64,000 bases of DNA from Egerieenecus merdigallinarum (GCA_018711985.1 DVHS01000054.1:13276-77275), one strand, 5' to 3'. Positions 1 through 8,525 are shown, numbered from the stretch's first letter. Notes: generated by a model not told the origin, from the letters alone. Numbers and translations: made by a program.

Positions 1-2
1 CT

Positions 3-443
3 TATGTATCTCCCGTCTATCAGTACGATCCCTGCTGGGATTCCACTGCGACCCAGGTGGAGATTGAGCTGGATGGCGTGACCTACACCGCTTCCGCCTA
101 TGAGTGGTACGAGAGCATCAACGGTGTGGAGATCCAGGCTACCAACGTGGAGACCAAGGAAAAGGTCGGCCTGGTGTTCCCCTACAGCCGCGATGAGAAG
201 ATCTCCGCGGACCGTCTGGAAGTGCTGGCCGCTCTGGAAGGCACCATCCTGCAGAACTACGACTTCATCCCGCTGACCGGTGACGCGACTGCGCAGCTCA
301 AGGGCATGCAGATCGAGTACCACACCGAGGAGGAAGTGTTCCCCATGGGCTACGGCGGACTGAAGTACATCACGTACAACTACGACGACGCGGCCTGGGA
401 TGCTTACGTTGCGGAGCAGGGCGGTACCCTGAACTACAAGTAA
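3..443 (+). CDS. Peptide ABC transporter substrate-binding protein, C-terminal part (5' end outside window)
   Basis: The reading frame is already open at the window edge and ends in TAA, giving about 146 C-terminal residues. The fragment has the mixed acidic and aromatic composition of the C-terminal lobe of family 5 extracellular peptide-binding proteins, but no decisive motif is visible. The main support is position: it lies directly before DppB/DppC-type permeases and two peptide-type ATPases on the same strand, the usual place of the binding protein. It would be tethered outside the membrane and deliver oligopeptides to the permease. The downstream gap contains a strong stem-loop, which fits a more highly expressed binding-protein gene. 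Identity as the binding protein is likely; substrate is inferred only from the neighbours. Confidence 0.7.
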   Translation, partial: YVSPVYQYDPCWDSTATQVEIELDGVTYTASAYEWYESINGVEIQATNVETKEKVGLVFPYSRDEKISADRLEVLAALEGTILQNYDFIPLTGDATAQLKGMQIEYHTEEEVFPMGYGGLKYITYNYDDAAWDAYVAEQGGTLNYK

Positions 444-488
444 GCCGCGCATGGTAGGTAAGACAGACAAAATTTTTCCCTAAGTGTG

Positions 489-523
489 CCAAGGCAGGGA
501 TGTATTGTACATCCCTGCCTTGG
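489..523 (+). other. Strong stem-loop between binding-protein gene and permease genes
   Basis: A perfect 16-bp stem (CCAAGGCAGGGATGTA and its complement) closes a 3-base TTG loop. No T-run follows, so it is more likely an mRNA 3'-end protector or processing boundary than a complete terminator. Its place after the binding-protein gene and before dppB suits differential expression within one operon. Confidence 0.7.
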
Positions 524-616
524 TGAATGCTAAAGAAAAATGACCGTTCATTTCTTACGCCTGCACCCGGTTGCTCCGCTCGGATGCAGCCGTAAAAAAT
601 GGAAAGGGGCTAGGGC

Positions 617-1576
617 ATGGGCAAGTACATTCTCAAACGCATCCTGTTGATGCTCATGGTGTTCTTGATTATTATCTCCATCTGCTTTGTGCTGGTGAAG
701 CTGTTGCCGAACAAGCCGGCCGAGCAGTTTGGTAAGGATATGGCGCTGATCGAAATGCGCCGGGAAGCTCTGGGATACAACAAACCCATTCTGGAACAGT
801 ACGTGATTTTCTTGCAAAAGTCATTGCTTGGCTTTGACTGGGGCGTCAGCGAATCCCTGTACGTGGGCCAGGATGTATGGAGCAAGTTCATGGAAAAGAT
901 GCCCGCCACCGTGGCGGTCAACCTGTATACCATGATTTTCGCCGTACCCCTGGGGCTGATGTTTGGCATTTACGCGGCGCTGAAGAAAAACCGCTGGCAG
1001 GACCATTTCATCTCCACGGCGGTGGTGGTGTTCGTTTCGGTACCCAGCTATGTGTACGCATTTCTGGTGCAGTACTTCCTGTGCTTCAAATTGAAATGGT
1101 TCCCGTTCCAGGTGAAGTCGGGGTATGACTTTTTCTCCTGGGACATGTTTGTATCGATGGTTCCGGCGATTATCTCCCTGGGCTTCGGCACGGTGGCCGG
1201 GCTGACCCGCTACACCCGCGCGGAGCTGACGGAAGTACTTACAAGCGACTATCTGCTTTTGGCCCGCACCAAGGGCCTGAGCCGGGCGCAAACCGTTGTG
1301 CGCCATGCCCTGCGCAATGCCATGGTACCTATCTTCCCCATGATCCTGGGCGAATTTGTGGGCATCATGAGCGGTTCGATCATCATTGAGCAGATTTTCG
1401 GCATCCCCGGGGTGGGCCCGCTGTATGTGTCCTCCATCACCGCGGCGACCCCGGACTACAATTTCTTTATGCTCCTGTCCGCCTTCTATACGTTGATCGG
1501 CCTGTTGTCCGGCATCATTGTGGACATCAGCTACGGCCTGATTGACCCGAGAATCAGAATGGGGAGTAAGAAATGA
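617..1576 (+). CDS. dppB: Peptide ABC transporter permease DppB/OppB type
   Basis: This 319-residue inner-membrane permease has normal family length. It starts with the typical short cytoplasmic Lys/Arg-rich leader and a first membrane helix (about residues 9-30), followed by an extracytoplasmic loop and five more helices. The ATPase-coupling loop is visible near residues 200-225 in the stretch around DYLLLARTKGLS, and the conserved IIEQIFGIPGVG segment lies near 256-267. An AAAGGGG ribosome site precedes the ATG. The stop overlaps the start of the next permease gene (ATGA), implying translational coupling. It should form the transmembrane channel together with the DppC-like subunit for di- or oligopeptide import. 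Confidence 0.93.
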   Translation: MGKYILKRILLMLMVFLIIISICFVLVKLLPNKPAEQFGKDMALIEMRREALGYNKPILEQYVIFLQKSLLGFDWGVSESLYVGQDVWSKFMEKMPATVAVNLYTMIFAVPLGLMFGIYAALKKNRWQDHFISTAVVVFVSVPSYVYAFLVQYFLCFKLKWFPFQVKSGYDFFSWDMFVSMVPAIISLGFGTVAGLTRYTRAELTEVLTSDYLLLARTKGLSRAQTVVRHALRNAMVPIFPMILGEFVGIMSGSIIIEQIFGIPGVGPLYVSSITAATPDYNFFMLLSAFYTLIGLLSGIIVDISYGLIDPRIRMGSKK

Positions 1577-3108
1577 TGAGTGAGATGAAAAACCTTCCGA
1601 AGATTCCCGCGTCCGAGTTCGCCTTTGTGGGGGACGAGGGCCGGCTCCATGACAAAAAGCTGGAAACCAAGCCTGTGGGCTATTTTAAGGACGCCATGAT
1701 CCGCTTTTGCAAAAACAAGAGCTCCGTGGTGGCGGCCTATATCATTCTGTTCCTGGTGCTCTACGCCATCTTTGTGCCGATCTTCTGCGAGACCACCTAT
1801 TCCCGCGCCCTTACCGATACCACCTACCTGATGTACACCAAGCTGCCCCCCAAGGTGGAGGGCATGGGCTGGCTGGGCATGGACGGCACCGGCAATGTTA
1901 CCGTCAACGAGGCGGACTACAACACCATGCGCGCCCTGGCCCAGGAGACCGGGCTGGACCCCGTGCTGGAGGTATACCGGGCCGCGTATACCGATCCCAC
2001 CTCCAGCAGCAAGACCACCTTCTACGACCTGAAGGTGGACAACTACTACCGCATGGGCATGGCGTACCTGACCCTGACCCCCGACGAGTTTGAGTCCATC
2101 CAGGCCTGGCAGGACGAGACGGGCATCCAGGTGATCTATCCCGCCATTACCGATACCAGGCAGAGCGACGCCAACATCTGGTACGAGGCCAACCGCAAGG
2201 GCGTGGCGACCCTGGACGATGAAGGCAACTTCCAGCCCATCTACAAGACCACCACCCCCACGGATACCACCTACCATTCCCTGCGCATCGCCGCGGATAA
2301 CGACCCGGAACGTCCCCTGGCCTATGCCCGGGTGGGCGGCACCTCCTCCGCGCCCAGCTATGTGGTGCGCGTGTGCAAGTATACTTACTTCCAGTACCGC
2401 TACGGCTTTGAGCCGGCCTTCGTGTTCGGCACCAACGCCAAGGGACAGGATATTTTCACCCGCCTGGCGGCCGGCGCCCGGTTCAGCTTCCTCCTGGCCA
2501 TCAGCATTTCCGCCATCAACCTGTTCATCGGCGCCATCTACGGCGCCATCGAGGGCTACTACGGCGGCGCGGTGGACCTGGTGATGGAGCGCATTGCCGA
2601 CGTAATCAACGGCGTGCCCTTCATTGTGGTGACAACGTTGTTCCAGTTGCACCTGGCCAATAAGGTGGGCGTGGTGCCAGCCTTGCTCTTCGCCTTTGTG
2701 ACCACGGGGTGGATTGGCATGGCGGCCCGGGTGCGCATGCAGTTCTACCGCTTCAAGGGGCAGGAGTACATCCTGGCCGCCCGCACCCTGGGCGCCAGCG
2801 ACTGGCGGCTGATGTTCAAGCACATCTTCCCCAACTCCCTGGGCACCATCATCACCGGTTCGGTGCTGGTGATTCCCGGCGTTATCTTCTCCGAAAGCTC
2901 CCTGACCTACCTGGGCATCATCAACCTGGAATCCTCCACCATGACCAGCGTGGGCACCATGCTGGCGGGCGGCAAGAATTACCTGAGCACCGACCCGTAC
3001 ATCATCCTGTTCCCGGCGCTGTTCATTGCGCTGCTGGAGGTTTCCTTCAACCTGTTTGGTAACGGCCTGCGGGATGCCTTCAACCCGTCTTTGAGAGGAG
3101 TGGAGTAA
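1573..3108 (+). CDS. dppC: Peptide ABC transporter permease DppC/OppC type with large extracytoplasmic insertion
   Basis: The protein is 511 residues, whereas DppC/OppC proteins are usually near 280-310. Residues 1-40 are cytoplasmic, a first membrane helix spans about 44-65, and the conserved family segment GTNAKGQDIFTRLAAGARFS begins only at about residue 286. The intervening 220 or so residues are hydrophilic and should lie outside the membrane, replacing a loop normally a few tens of residues long. The rest is a normal DppC core, including the ATPase-coupling region near EYILAARTLGAS (about 397-408). Two adjacent ATGs (1573, 1576) are possible; the GGGGAG at 1561 fits both. The extra domain may contact the binding protein or the cell wall; this is inference. 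Confidence 0.92.
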   Translation: MMSEMKNLPKIPASEFAFVGDEGRLHDKKLETKPVGYFKDAMIRFCKNKSSVVAAYIILFLVLYAIFVPIFCETTYSRALTDTTYLMYTKLPPKVEGMGWLGMDGTGNVTVNEADYNTMRALAQETGLDPVLEVYRAAYTDPTSSSKTTFYDLKVDNYYRMGMAYLTLTPDEFESIQAWQDETGIQVIYPAITDTRQSDANIWYEANRKGVATLDDEGNFQPIYKTTTPTDTTYHSLRIAADNDPERPLAYARVGGTSSAPSYVVRVCKYTYFQYRYGFEPAFVFGTNAKGQDIFTRLAAGARFSFLLAISISAINLFIGAIYGAIEGYYGGAVDLVMERIADVINGVPFIVVTTLFQLHLANKVGVVPALLFAFVTTGWIGMAARVRMQFYRFKGQEYILAARTLGASDWRLMFKHIFPNSLGTIITGSVLVIPGVIFSESSLTYLGIINLESSTMTSVGTMLAGGKNYLSTDPYIILFPALFIALLEVSFNLFGNGLRDAFNPSLRGVE

Positions 3109-3109
3109 G

Positions 3110-5248
3110 ATGGAAAAGAAACTGCAAGTCCGCCATCTGCGCATCTCCTTCCGAACCACCGCCGGCAAAGTCCAGGCGGTGCGGGACATCAGCTTTGACC
3201 TGCACAAGGGCGAAACCATGGCCATCGTGGGCGAATCCGGTTCCGGCAAGTCCGTGACCTCCAAGGCCATTCTGGGCATCCTGGCGGGCAACGCCATTGT
3301 GGAGGGCGGCGAGATCCTTTACGATGGCCAGGACCTGCTGAAGATCGGCGAGGATGACTTCTACCGCCTGCGCGGGGATAAGATCGCCATGATCTTCCAG
3401 GACCCCCTAAGCAGCCTGAACCCCATCATGCGCATCGGCAAACAGCTCACCGAGGCCATGCTCCTCAAGGGCAAGGCCCGCCAGCGCTCCAGCAAGGAGA
3501 ACTTCCACGGCAAGCTGAACATGCTGGAGAAGTTCATGACCCAGGCCCCCGGGGCGGACGCCGCGGCGGTCAAGGAAAAGTGCGACCAATTCCGCAAGTT
3601 TGAGCTCAAGCACATTGAGCTGGAGCAGGGCTACAACACCGCCGCCGAGGCCGCCCGGGAAGCCCTGGAGGAAACGAACAACATCCTCTTCCTCATTGAA
3701 AAGAACGCCTTCAAGGATGACTGCGCGGCGCAGCTGCGGCAGGTGAAGGAGTTTGCCCTGCACGCGGAAAACCCCTTTGTGGTGTCCGAGCGGGCGGAGG
3801 AGCTGAAGACCGCCGCGGGCGAACTGACCAAGGGCGTGAGCGCCCAGGTGCGCAGCGGCGATTTCTCACAGACCGTACGGTGCCTGCAAAAAATCAAGGA
3901 CATCCTGACCCAGGCGCTGGACAAGGGCGAGCCGGACTTCTTTGCCTTGGGATATTACCAGACCTTTGGCAGCGGCAGCGCCCCCGCGGGCACCGTGAAG
4001 GAGAAAAATGCGTTCTATACCCGGTACCTGGAGGAGCATTTCCTGAACGACTTTATGGGCATGGTACAGGCGGGCGTCGCCCACGCGGAGCGGCAGTATG
4101 CCCAGCACCGGGCCGCGGCGCTCTCCGCCCTGGACAAGGCGGCCCAAACCCTGCGTGAGGGTACGGTGGAATCCCTGATGCCCTCCGTACAGGAGCTGTG
4201 CCAGCTGGTGGATGCCTCCGTCAATCCCCTGGCCATCGTCAAGGACAGCGCGGCCTGCACCTTCTCCCGCAGCCTGCGGGATTTCCTGGATACCTACCGG
4301 GAGGGCAAGCGCACCAACGGACGCAAGCAGGCGCGCTATGAGCGCCAGGTGCGCAAGGCGCAGCGCAGCCGCAAGGCTGACTACACCGTGGCCGCCGCTT
4401 CCACCATTGATCTGGACCTGGTGAAGGAGAACATGCTGGGGCTCATCGACCGTCTCCGCACCCATTATGCGGAGCTGGCTCAGCAGGAGGTCACCGACGA
4501 CCAGACCGTGCGCGCCCAGCGCCTGATGGAATACCTGAAGGAGAACGCCTCCGGCATGGTGATGAAGATCACCAAGCAGGCCGCCAAGAACAAGGCCCTG
4601 AAGCTCATGGAGGAAGTGGGCATCTCCGAGCCCCGCAAGCGCTACCGGCAGTATCCCTTCGAGTTCTCCGGCGGCATGCGCCAGCGTATCGTGATTGCCA
4701 TTGCCCTGGCGGCCAACCCGGATGTGCTCATCTGCGACGAGCCCACCACGGCCCTGGACGTGACCATCCAGGCGCAGATTCTGGAGCTGATCAACCGCCT
4801 GAAGGCGCAGCGGAACCTGTCCATTATCTTCATTACCCACGACCTGGGCGTGGTGGCCAACATGGCCGACCGCATCGCCGTGATGTACGCGGGCAAGATT
4901 GTGGAATACGGCACCGCGGAGGAAGTGTTCTATTCTCCCGCCCATCCCTATACCTGGGCGCTGCTTTCCTCCATGCCTGACCTGGAAACCAAGGAGAAGC
5001 TGGAAGCCATTCCCGGCACGCCCCCGAACATGATCTATCCCCCCAAGGGCGATGCCTTTGCGGACCGCAACCGCTATGCCATGAAGATCGACTTTGAGCA
5101 GCAGCCCCCGGCCTTCCCCATCACGGAAACCCACTGGGCGGCCACCTGGTTGCTGCATCCGGACGCCCCCCATGTGGACCCGCCCAAGGTCGTGACCGAA
5201 CGCATCGCCAAGATGAAGGCCAGAGTGGGAGGTGAAGCGAATGCCTGA
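3110..5248 (+). CDS. dppD: Peptide ABC transporter ATPase DppD/OppD type with about 360-residue internal insertion
   Basis: This 712-residue ATPase is about twice the normal length of DppD. Walker A is GESGSGKS at 41-48 and the Q-loop IFQDPLSSLNP is at 95-105. The signature FSGGMRQR appears only at 519-526, followed by Walker B with CDEPTTALD near 543-551, the H-loop, and the typical oligopeptide-transporter C-terminal extension. About 60 residues normally separate Q-loop and signature, so roughly 360 residues have been inserted into the helical subdomain. The insert is rich in Glu, Lys, Ala and Leu and looks largely helical. All catalytic motifs are intact, so it is probably functional. It overlaps the next ATPase gene by 8 bp. 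Confidence 0.92.
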   Translation: MEKKLQVRHLRISFRTTAGKVQAVRDISFDLHKGETMAIVGESGSGKSVTSKAILGILAGNAIVEGGEILYDGQDLLKIGEDDFYRLRGDKIAMIFQDPLSSLNPIMRIGKQLTEAMLLKGKARQRSSKENFHGKLNMLEKFMTQAPGADAAAVKEKCDQFRKFELKHIELEQGYNTAAEAAREALEETNNILFLIEKNAFKDDCAAQLRQVKEFALHAENPFVVSERAEELKTAAGELTKGVSAQVRSGDFSQTVRCLQKIKDILTQALDKGEPDFFALGYYQTFGSGSAPAGTVKEKNAFYTRYLEEHFLNDFMGMVQAGVAHAERQYAQHRAAALSALDKAAQTLREGTVESLMPSVQELCQLVDASVNPLAIVKDSAACTFSRSLRDFLDTYREGKRTNGRKQARYERQVRKAQRSRKADYTVAAASTIDLDLVKENMLGLIDRLRTHYAELAQQEVTDDQTVRAQRLMEYLKENASGMVMKITKQAAKNKALKLMEEVGISEPRKRYRQYPFEFSGGMRQRIVIAIALAANPDVLICDEPTTALDVTIQAQILELINRLKAQRNLSIIFITHDLGVVANMADRIAVMYAGKIVEYGTAEEVFYSPAHPYTWALLSSMPDLETKEKLEAIPGTPPNMIYPPKGDAFADRNRYAMKIDFEQQPPAFPITETHWAATWLLHPDAPHVDPPKVVTERIAKMKARVGGEANA

Positions 5249-6422
5249 ACAGGAAGTGTTGCTCCGGGTCGAGCATTTGTGCCAGTATTTCAAGACCAAC
5301 AAGGCCGTGGACGACGTAAGCTTTGACATCAAGAAGGGCGAAGTTTTCGGCCTGGTGGGCGAAAGCGGATGCGGAAAAACCACCACCGGCCGCTCCATCA
5401 TCAAGCTCTACGACATTACCTCCGGCAATATCTATTTCAAGGGCAAGCGCATTGCCGCGGGCGTTGGCGCCTACAAGCAGGCCATTGCCCAGGCGCGCCA
5501 GGAGATGAAGACCGCCGACGCCCCCCGCAAGGAGGAGCTGAAGCGCTTCATTGCCCAGCAGCAGCAGGAGATGAAGGCCGCCCGCTTTGACCACACCCAT
5601 TGCGACAAGATCCACGCCGACGACCTGGCCCAGGAAGTGGACCGCAAGTACCAGCCCCTGCTGGAAAAGGCCACCGGAGACGAGCTGACCCGGCTGAAGA
5701 AGGAATACGCCGAGCAGCGCCGCATCGCGAAAAAGCAGCGCTACATCACCCAGATTCAGATGATCTTCCAGGACCCCATCGCCTCCCTGGACCCCCGCAT
5801 GACGGTGCACGAAATCATTGCCGAGGGCCTGGTGATCCGCGGCGAAAAGGACAAGAAGGTCATTGATGAAAAGGTGTTCCAGGTGCTGGAGATGGTGGGC
5901 CTGGTGCGGGAGCACGCGGGCCGTTATCCCCATGAGTTCTCCGGTGGACAGCGCCAGCGTATCGGCGTGGCCCGGGCCGTAATCATGAACCCTGAGCTGA
6001 TTATTGCCGACGAGCCCGTCAGCGCCCTGGACGTGTCCATTCAAGCCCAGGTGATTAACCTGCTCAATGATCTGCGGCATAAGCTGGGATTGACCATCCT
6101 CTTCATTGCCCATGACCTTTCCGTGGTGAAGTACTTCTCCGACCGCATCGGCGTGATGTACTTCGGCAAAATGGTGGAGCTGGCCACCTCCGATGAGCTG
6201 TTTGCCCATCCCCTGCACCCGTATACCAAGTCCCTGCTCTCCGCCATTCCGCTGCCGGACCCGCACTATGAAAAGCAGCGCAAGCGCATCAAGTACGAGC
6301 CCCTGGCGGAGCACGACTATTCCGTGGACAAGCCCTCCATGCGGGAAGTTGCCCCGGGACACTTTGTGCAGTGCAACGACGCGGAGTTTGCCCGCTACCA
6401 GGCGGAGCTGAAAGCAAAATAA
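5241..6422 (+). CDS. dppF: Peptide ABC transporter ATPase DppF/OppF type with helical insertion
   Basis: I start this gene at ATG 5241 because GGGAGGTG (5227-5234) is well spaced; a GTG at 5232 lies inside that site. The 393-residue product has Walker A GESGCGKT at 40-47 and the Q-loop IFQDPIASLDP at 175-185, then signature FSGGQRQR at 233-240 and Walker B near ADEPVSALD. The Walker A to Q-loop distance is about 80 residues longer than usual, filled by a charged, Gln- and Lys-rich, probably coiled-coil segment (about 72-165). This is a different insertion site from that in the partner ATPase. The C-terminal peptide-transporter extension (HPLHPYTKSLLSAIP) is present. It pairs with the upstream ATPase to power peptide uptake. 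Confidence 0.93.
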   Translation: MPEQEVLLRVEHLCQYFKTNKAVDDVSFDIKKGEVFGLVGESGCGKTTTGRSIIKLYDITSGNIYFKGKRIAAGVGAYKQAIAQARQEMKTADAPRKEELKRFIAQQQQEMKAARFDHTHCDKIHADDLAQEVDRKYQPLLEKATGDELTRLKKEYAEQRRIAKKQRYITQIQMIFQDPIASLDPRMTVHEIIAEGLVIRGEKDKKVIDEKVFQVLEMVGLVREHAGRYPHEFSGGQRQRIGVARAVIMNPELIIADEPVSALDVSIQAQVINLLNDLRHKLGLTILFIAHDLSVVKYFSDRIGVMYFGKMVELATSDELFAHPLHPYTKSLLSAIPLPDPHYEKQRKRIKYEPLAEHDYSVDKPSMREVAPGHFVQCNDAEFARYQAELKAK

Positions 6423-6491
6423 AGCGTGCCAAGGGTCGCGGCCGCGGAGAATGCGGCTGCGGCCCTTCCCTTTTTGGGAAGGAGGAAATCT

Positions 6492-6908
6492 ATGAAGCGA
6501 AAGTGGTCGCGCAGCCTCATACAGTATGGCGCGGCGCTGGGCGTGGGCCTGTGCATCAGCGCGCTAACGGCCTGGCACCAGGGCTTTGCCTGGGCGCAAC
6601 CCCTGGCACTGAAAGCGCGCTACCTCAGCGATGGCTGCTTTGTGGCGGCGGTGCTGCTGGTGGGCATAGGGGCACTGGCGTGGATCTCCTGCACGGGCTT
6701 TTTCGACATTTTTTCCTATGCGGTGAAGAGCCTGCTGGTGCTGTTTACCTCCCTGCGCAAACCCCAGGAGCAGATCAGCTTTTACGAATTCAAACTGCTC
6801 AAGGAAGAAAAGCGCGGGACAGTGCCGCGGTTCATCCTGTACGTGGGGCTGCTGTTCCTGGGACTATCGGTGCTTTTTTTGTGGATCTATTATGGGGGCG
6901 GAAGATAA
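6492..6908 (+). CDS. Small membrane protein, DUF3899-like
   Basis: The likely start is ATG 6492, preceded by GGAAGGAGG; the frame is open further upstream but without a ribosome site. The 138-residue product has a basic N-terminus (MKRKWSRS), a membrane helix at about 9-28, a second at about 48-70, and a third at the extreme C-terminus (about 112-133). Between them, FFDIFSYAVKSLLVLF and a Tyr/Phe-rich stretch followed by a basic KLLKEEKR segment resemble the DUF3899 membrane-protein family. The function of that family is not known to me. It follows the peptide transporter by 70 bases and may be co-transcribed with it. The family assignment is from memory of the pattern and is moderate. Confidence 0.6.
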   Translation: MKRKWSRSLIQYGAALGVGLCISALTAWHQGFAWAQPLALKARYLSDGCFVAAVLLVGIGALAWISCTGFFDIFSYAVKSLLVLFTSLRKPQEQISFYEFKLLKEEKRGTVPRFILYVGLLFLGLSVLFLWIYYGGGR

Positions 6909-6936
6909 AATTTTCCGACATATGTCAGAAAAATAC

Positions 6937-6965
6937 TTGTGCACGGAACACAAGAATGATATAAT
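6937..6965 (+). promoter_or_regulatory. Sigma-A type promoter for the Tat-signal Cys-motif protein
   Basis: TTGTGC (6937-6942) and TATAAT (6960-6965) are separated by exactly 17 bp. The gene starts 58 bases further on, behind a GGGAGG ribosome site. The adjacent AT-rich stretch stands out from the GC-rich surroundings. Confidence 0.75.
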
Positions 6966-7022
6966 ATTAACAGGCTCTAACAAATACGGCGTAAGCCGCT
7001 ATGTAAAGGGAGGAAACCTGTC

Positions 7023-7679
7023 ATGGAAAATCAAAAACTCCAAAGCCGTCGTGATTTTATGCGCACTGCTGGCAAGATCGTCCTGGGCGCCACCGCGCTG
7101 GGCGTTGCCAGCCCCCTGCTGAGCGCTTATGACAACGCCAAGGCAGAGACCACCATTGAGGCTCCCGCGCATCCGTTTACCTACCAGAAGCTGGACCCCA
7201 CCGTGACCCTGGAGCGCGGGTACAAGTCCTTCTACGAGCTGGGCGGCTGCGCTGCCGGCGCCTTTGACGCCATCATCGGCCAGCTGGCTGACCTGGTGGG
7301 CTATCCCTTCAACCAGGTTCCCGCCAAAATGTACGCCAACGGCGCTGCCGGTTTCGGCATTGCTTCCCTGTGCGGTTCCATCGGCGGCTGTGCCGGCGCC
7401 ATCGGCCTGCTGTGCGAGCCCGCGGACGCAAAGACCATTCTGGCGGATCTGTGCGCCTGGTACCGTGAGCATGAGTTCCCCGCATACGATCCCGACAACC
7501 ATGCGCCCACCAAGACCGTTGCCAACTCCGTGAACTGCGCGGATTCCGTGACCAAGTTCATGAATGAGAACGGCATCACTGAGATGAGCGATCCCGTCCG
7601 TCTGGCCCGCTGCGCGGCCGTCACCGGCGAGGCTGCCCAGAAGGCTGTGGAGCTGCTGAACGCTCACTTCGGCCTGTAA
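7023..7679 (+). CDS. Tat-type secreted C_GCAxxG_C_C family protein
   Basis: The 218-residue product begins with a twin-arginine motif (SRRDFMRTAG, Arg 9-10), a hydrophobic stretch at 17-36 and a plausible AKA cleavage site after residue 41. The mature part carries Cys at 76, 117, 123, 131, 144, 172 and 197. These fall in contexts such as GGCAAGA and GGCAGA, matching the C_GCAxxG_C_C family of putative redox-active or metal-binding proteins. A Tat signal suggests the protein folds with a cofactor before export. It has its own promoter and terminator, so it is a single-gene unit. The biochemical role is unknown; electron transfer outside the membrane is a guess. Confidence 0.8.
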   Translation: MENQKLQSRRDFMRTAGKIVLGATALGVASPLLSAYDNAKAETTIEAPAHPFTYQKLDPTVTLERGYKSFYELGGCAAGAFDAIIGQLADLVGYPFNQVPAKMYANGAAGFGIASLCGSIGGCAGAIGLLCEPADAKTILADLCAWYREHEFPAYDPDNHAPTKTVANSVNCADSVTKFMNENGITEMSDPVRLARCAAVTGEAAQKAVELLNAHFGL

Positions 7680-7697
7680 TTTCATTGCGCTATCCCG

Positions 7698-7735
7698 CGG
7701 CGGGAGGCTCGTGCATGCGCCTCCCGCCGTTTTTT
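7698..7735 (+). terminator. Rho-independent terminator
   Basis: A perfect 11-bp stem (CGGCGGGAGGC with its complement), a 10-base loop and a six-T run lie directly after the Tat-signal gene. Confidence 0.9.
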
Positions 7736-7769
7736 AGTACATAGGCCCTGCGGGAAGGAGGAAAAGCCC

Positions 7770-8195
7770 ATGCTGAAGATGGAGCAGGAAGCGGAAGCCA
7801 TCATGGCCCAGCGCTTTGGCAAGGATACGGTTCTGGCGCTGGCAACCGCCCTGGGGGAGACGCCCCACGTGCGCAGCGTGAACGCCTACTACGAAAACGG
7901 CGCCTTCTACATCGTTACGGACAGCCGCTCGCAGAAAATGGCCCAGATACAAAAAAATCCCCGGGTAGCCGTGGCGGGGGAATGGTTCACCGGCCACGGG
8001 CACGCCGAGGATCTGGGCCCCTTCGACAGGGCGGAAAACAGGGACATCGCCAATAAACTGCGGCAGGTATTCGCCTCGTGGCTGATGAACGGCCACACGG
8101 ACCCAGCCGCGGAGGAAACGCATATCCTGCGCGTCACCCTGCGGGACGGCCTGCTGCTGTCCCATGGAACGAGATATGTTCTGGAAGACAAATGA
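7770..8195 (+). CDS. Pyridoxamine 5'-phosphate oxidase-like FMN-binding family protein
   Basis: This 141-residue cytoplasmic protein starts at an ATG behind AAGGAGG. The N-terminal half contains the split-barrel pattern of the family: strand VLALATALGETPHVRSVN, strand GAFYIVTDSRSQKMAQIQKNPRVAVAG and then a loop with EWFTGHGHAE. The phrase SQKMAQIQKNPRVAV is typical of small flavin-binding PNPOx-like proteins. Such proteins reduce varied substrates or bind FMN or F420; true pyridoxine biosynthetic oxidases are longer. It stands alone between two terminators, so its substrate cannot be inferred. Confidence 0.8.
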   Translation: MLKMEQEAEAIMAQRFGKDTVLALATALGETPHVRSVNAYYENGAFYIVTDSRSQKMAQIQKNPRVAVAGEWFTGHGHAEDLGPFDRAENRDIANKLRQVFASWLMNGHTDPAAEETHILRVTLRDGLLLSHGTRYVLEDK

Positions 8196-8210
8196 AGTGA
8201 TACATGTGCA

Positions 8211-8247
8211 GCGCGGCGGAGGCGAAAGCACCGCCGCGCCTTTGCTT
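8211..8247 (+). terminator. Probable terminator between convergent genes
   Basis: A 9-bp GC stem (GCGCGGCGG and its complement at 8231-8239) is followed by CTTTGCTT on the plus strand. The T-run is weak, but the place between convergent genes suits termination of the flavoprotein gene. Confidence 0.5.
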
Positions 8248-8255
8248 GCCTGGGG

Positions 8256-8525
8256 TCAGGCGCCCACCAGCTGATCGGACTTCAGCAGCGCCTCCATGGC
8301 GTCGGCGGCCGCCGCCTCATCGGGGCCCTCGGCCAACAGGCACAGCCCCGTCTGGGCGTCCGCGCCCAGGGACAGCAGGCCCAGCATGGACTTGGCGTTG
8401 ACGATCTTGGCGTTGTGCTCGATCATCAGCCGGGCTTCATAACGGCTGGCTTCCCGCACCAGCAGGGCGGCGCTGCGCCGTGTGAGCGGGGCATGGTTGG
8501 GGAAGAAAATCGGTTTGCGGATCAT
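8256..8525 (-). CDS. HPr-family protein, Crh-like, lacking the phosphorylatable His15
   Basis: The 89-residue product aligns colinearly with HPr/Crh. The canonical active-site segment GLHARPA is replaced by PLTRRSA, putting Thr at position 15 instead of His, while Arg17 is kept. The regulatory segment NAKSMLGLLSLG is intact with Ser at position 46. HPr needs His15 for sugar phosphotransfer; Crh of Bacillus has Gln there and acts only through Ser46 phosphorylation in carbon catabolite control. This protein should therefore be regulatory, not a PTS carrier. It lies immediately after whiA with a 4-bp overlap, the same neighbourhood as Bacillus crh. The exact function is inferred from family and context. 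Confidence 0.85.
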   Translation of the reverse strand: MIRKPIFFPNHAPLTRRSAALLVREASRYEARLMIEHNAKIVNAKSMLGLLSLGADAQTGLCLLAEGPDEAAAADAMEALLKSDQLVGA

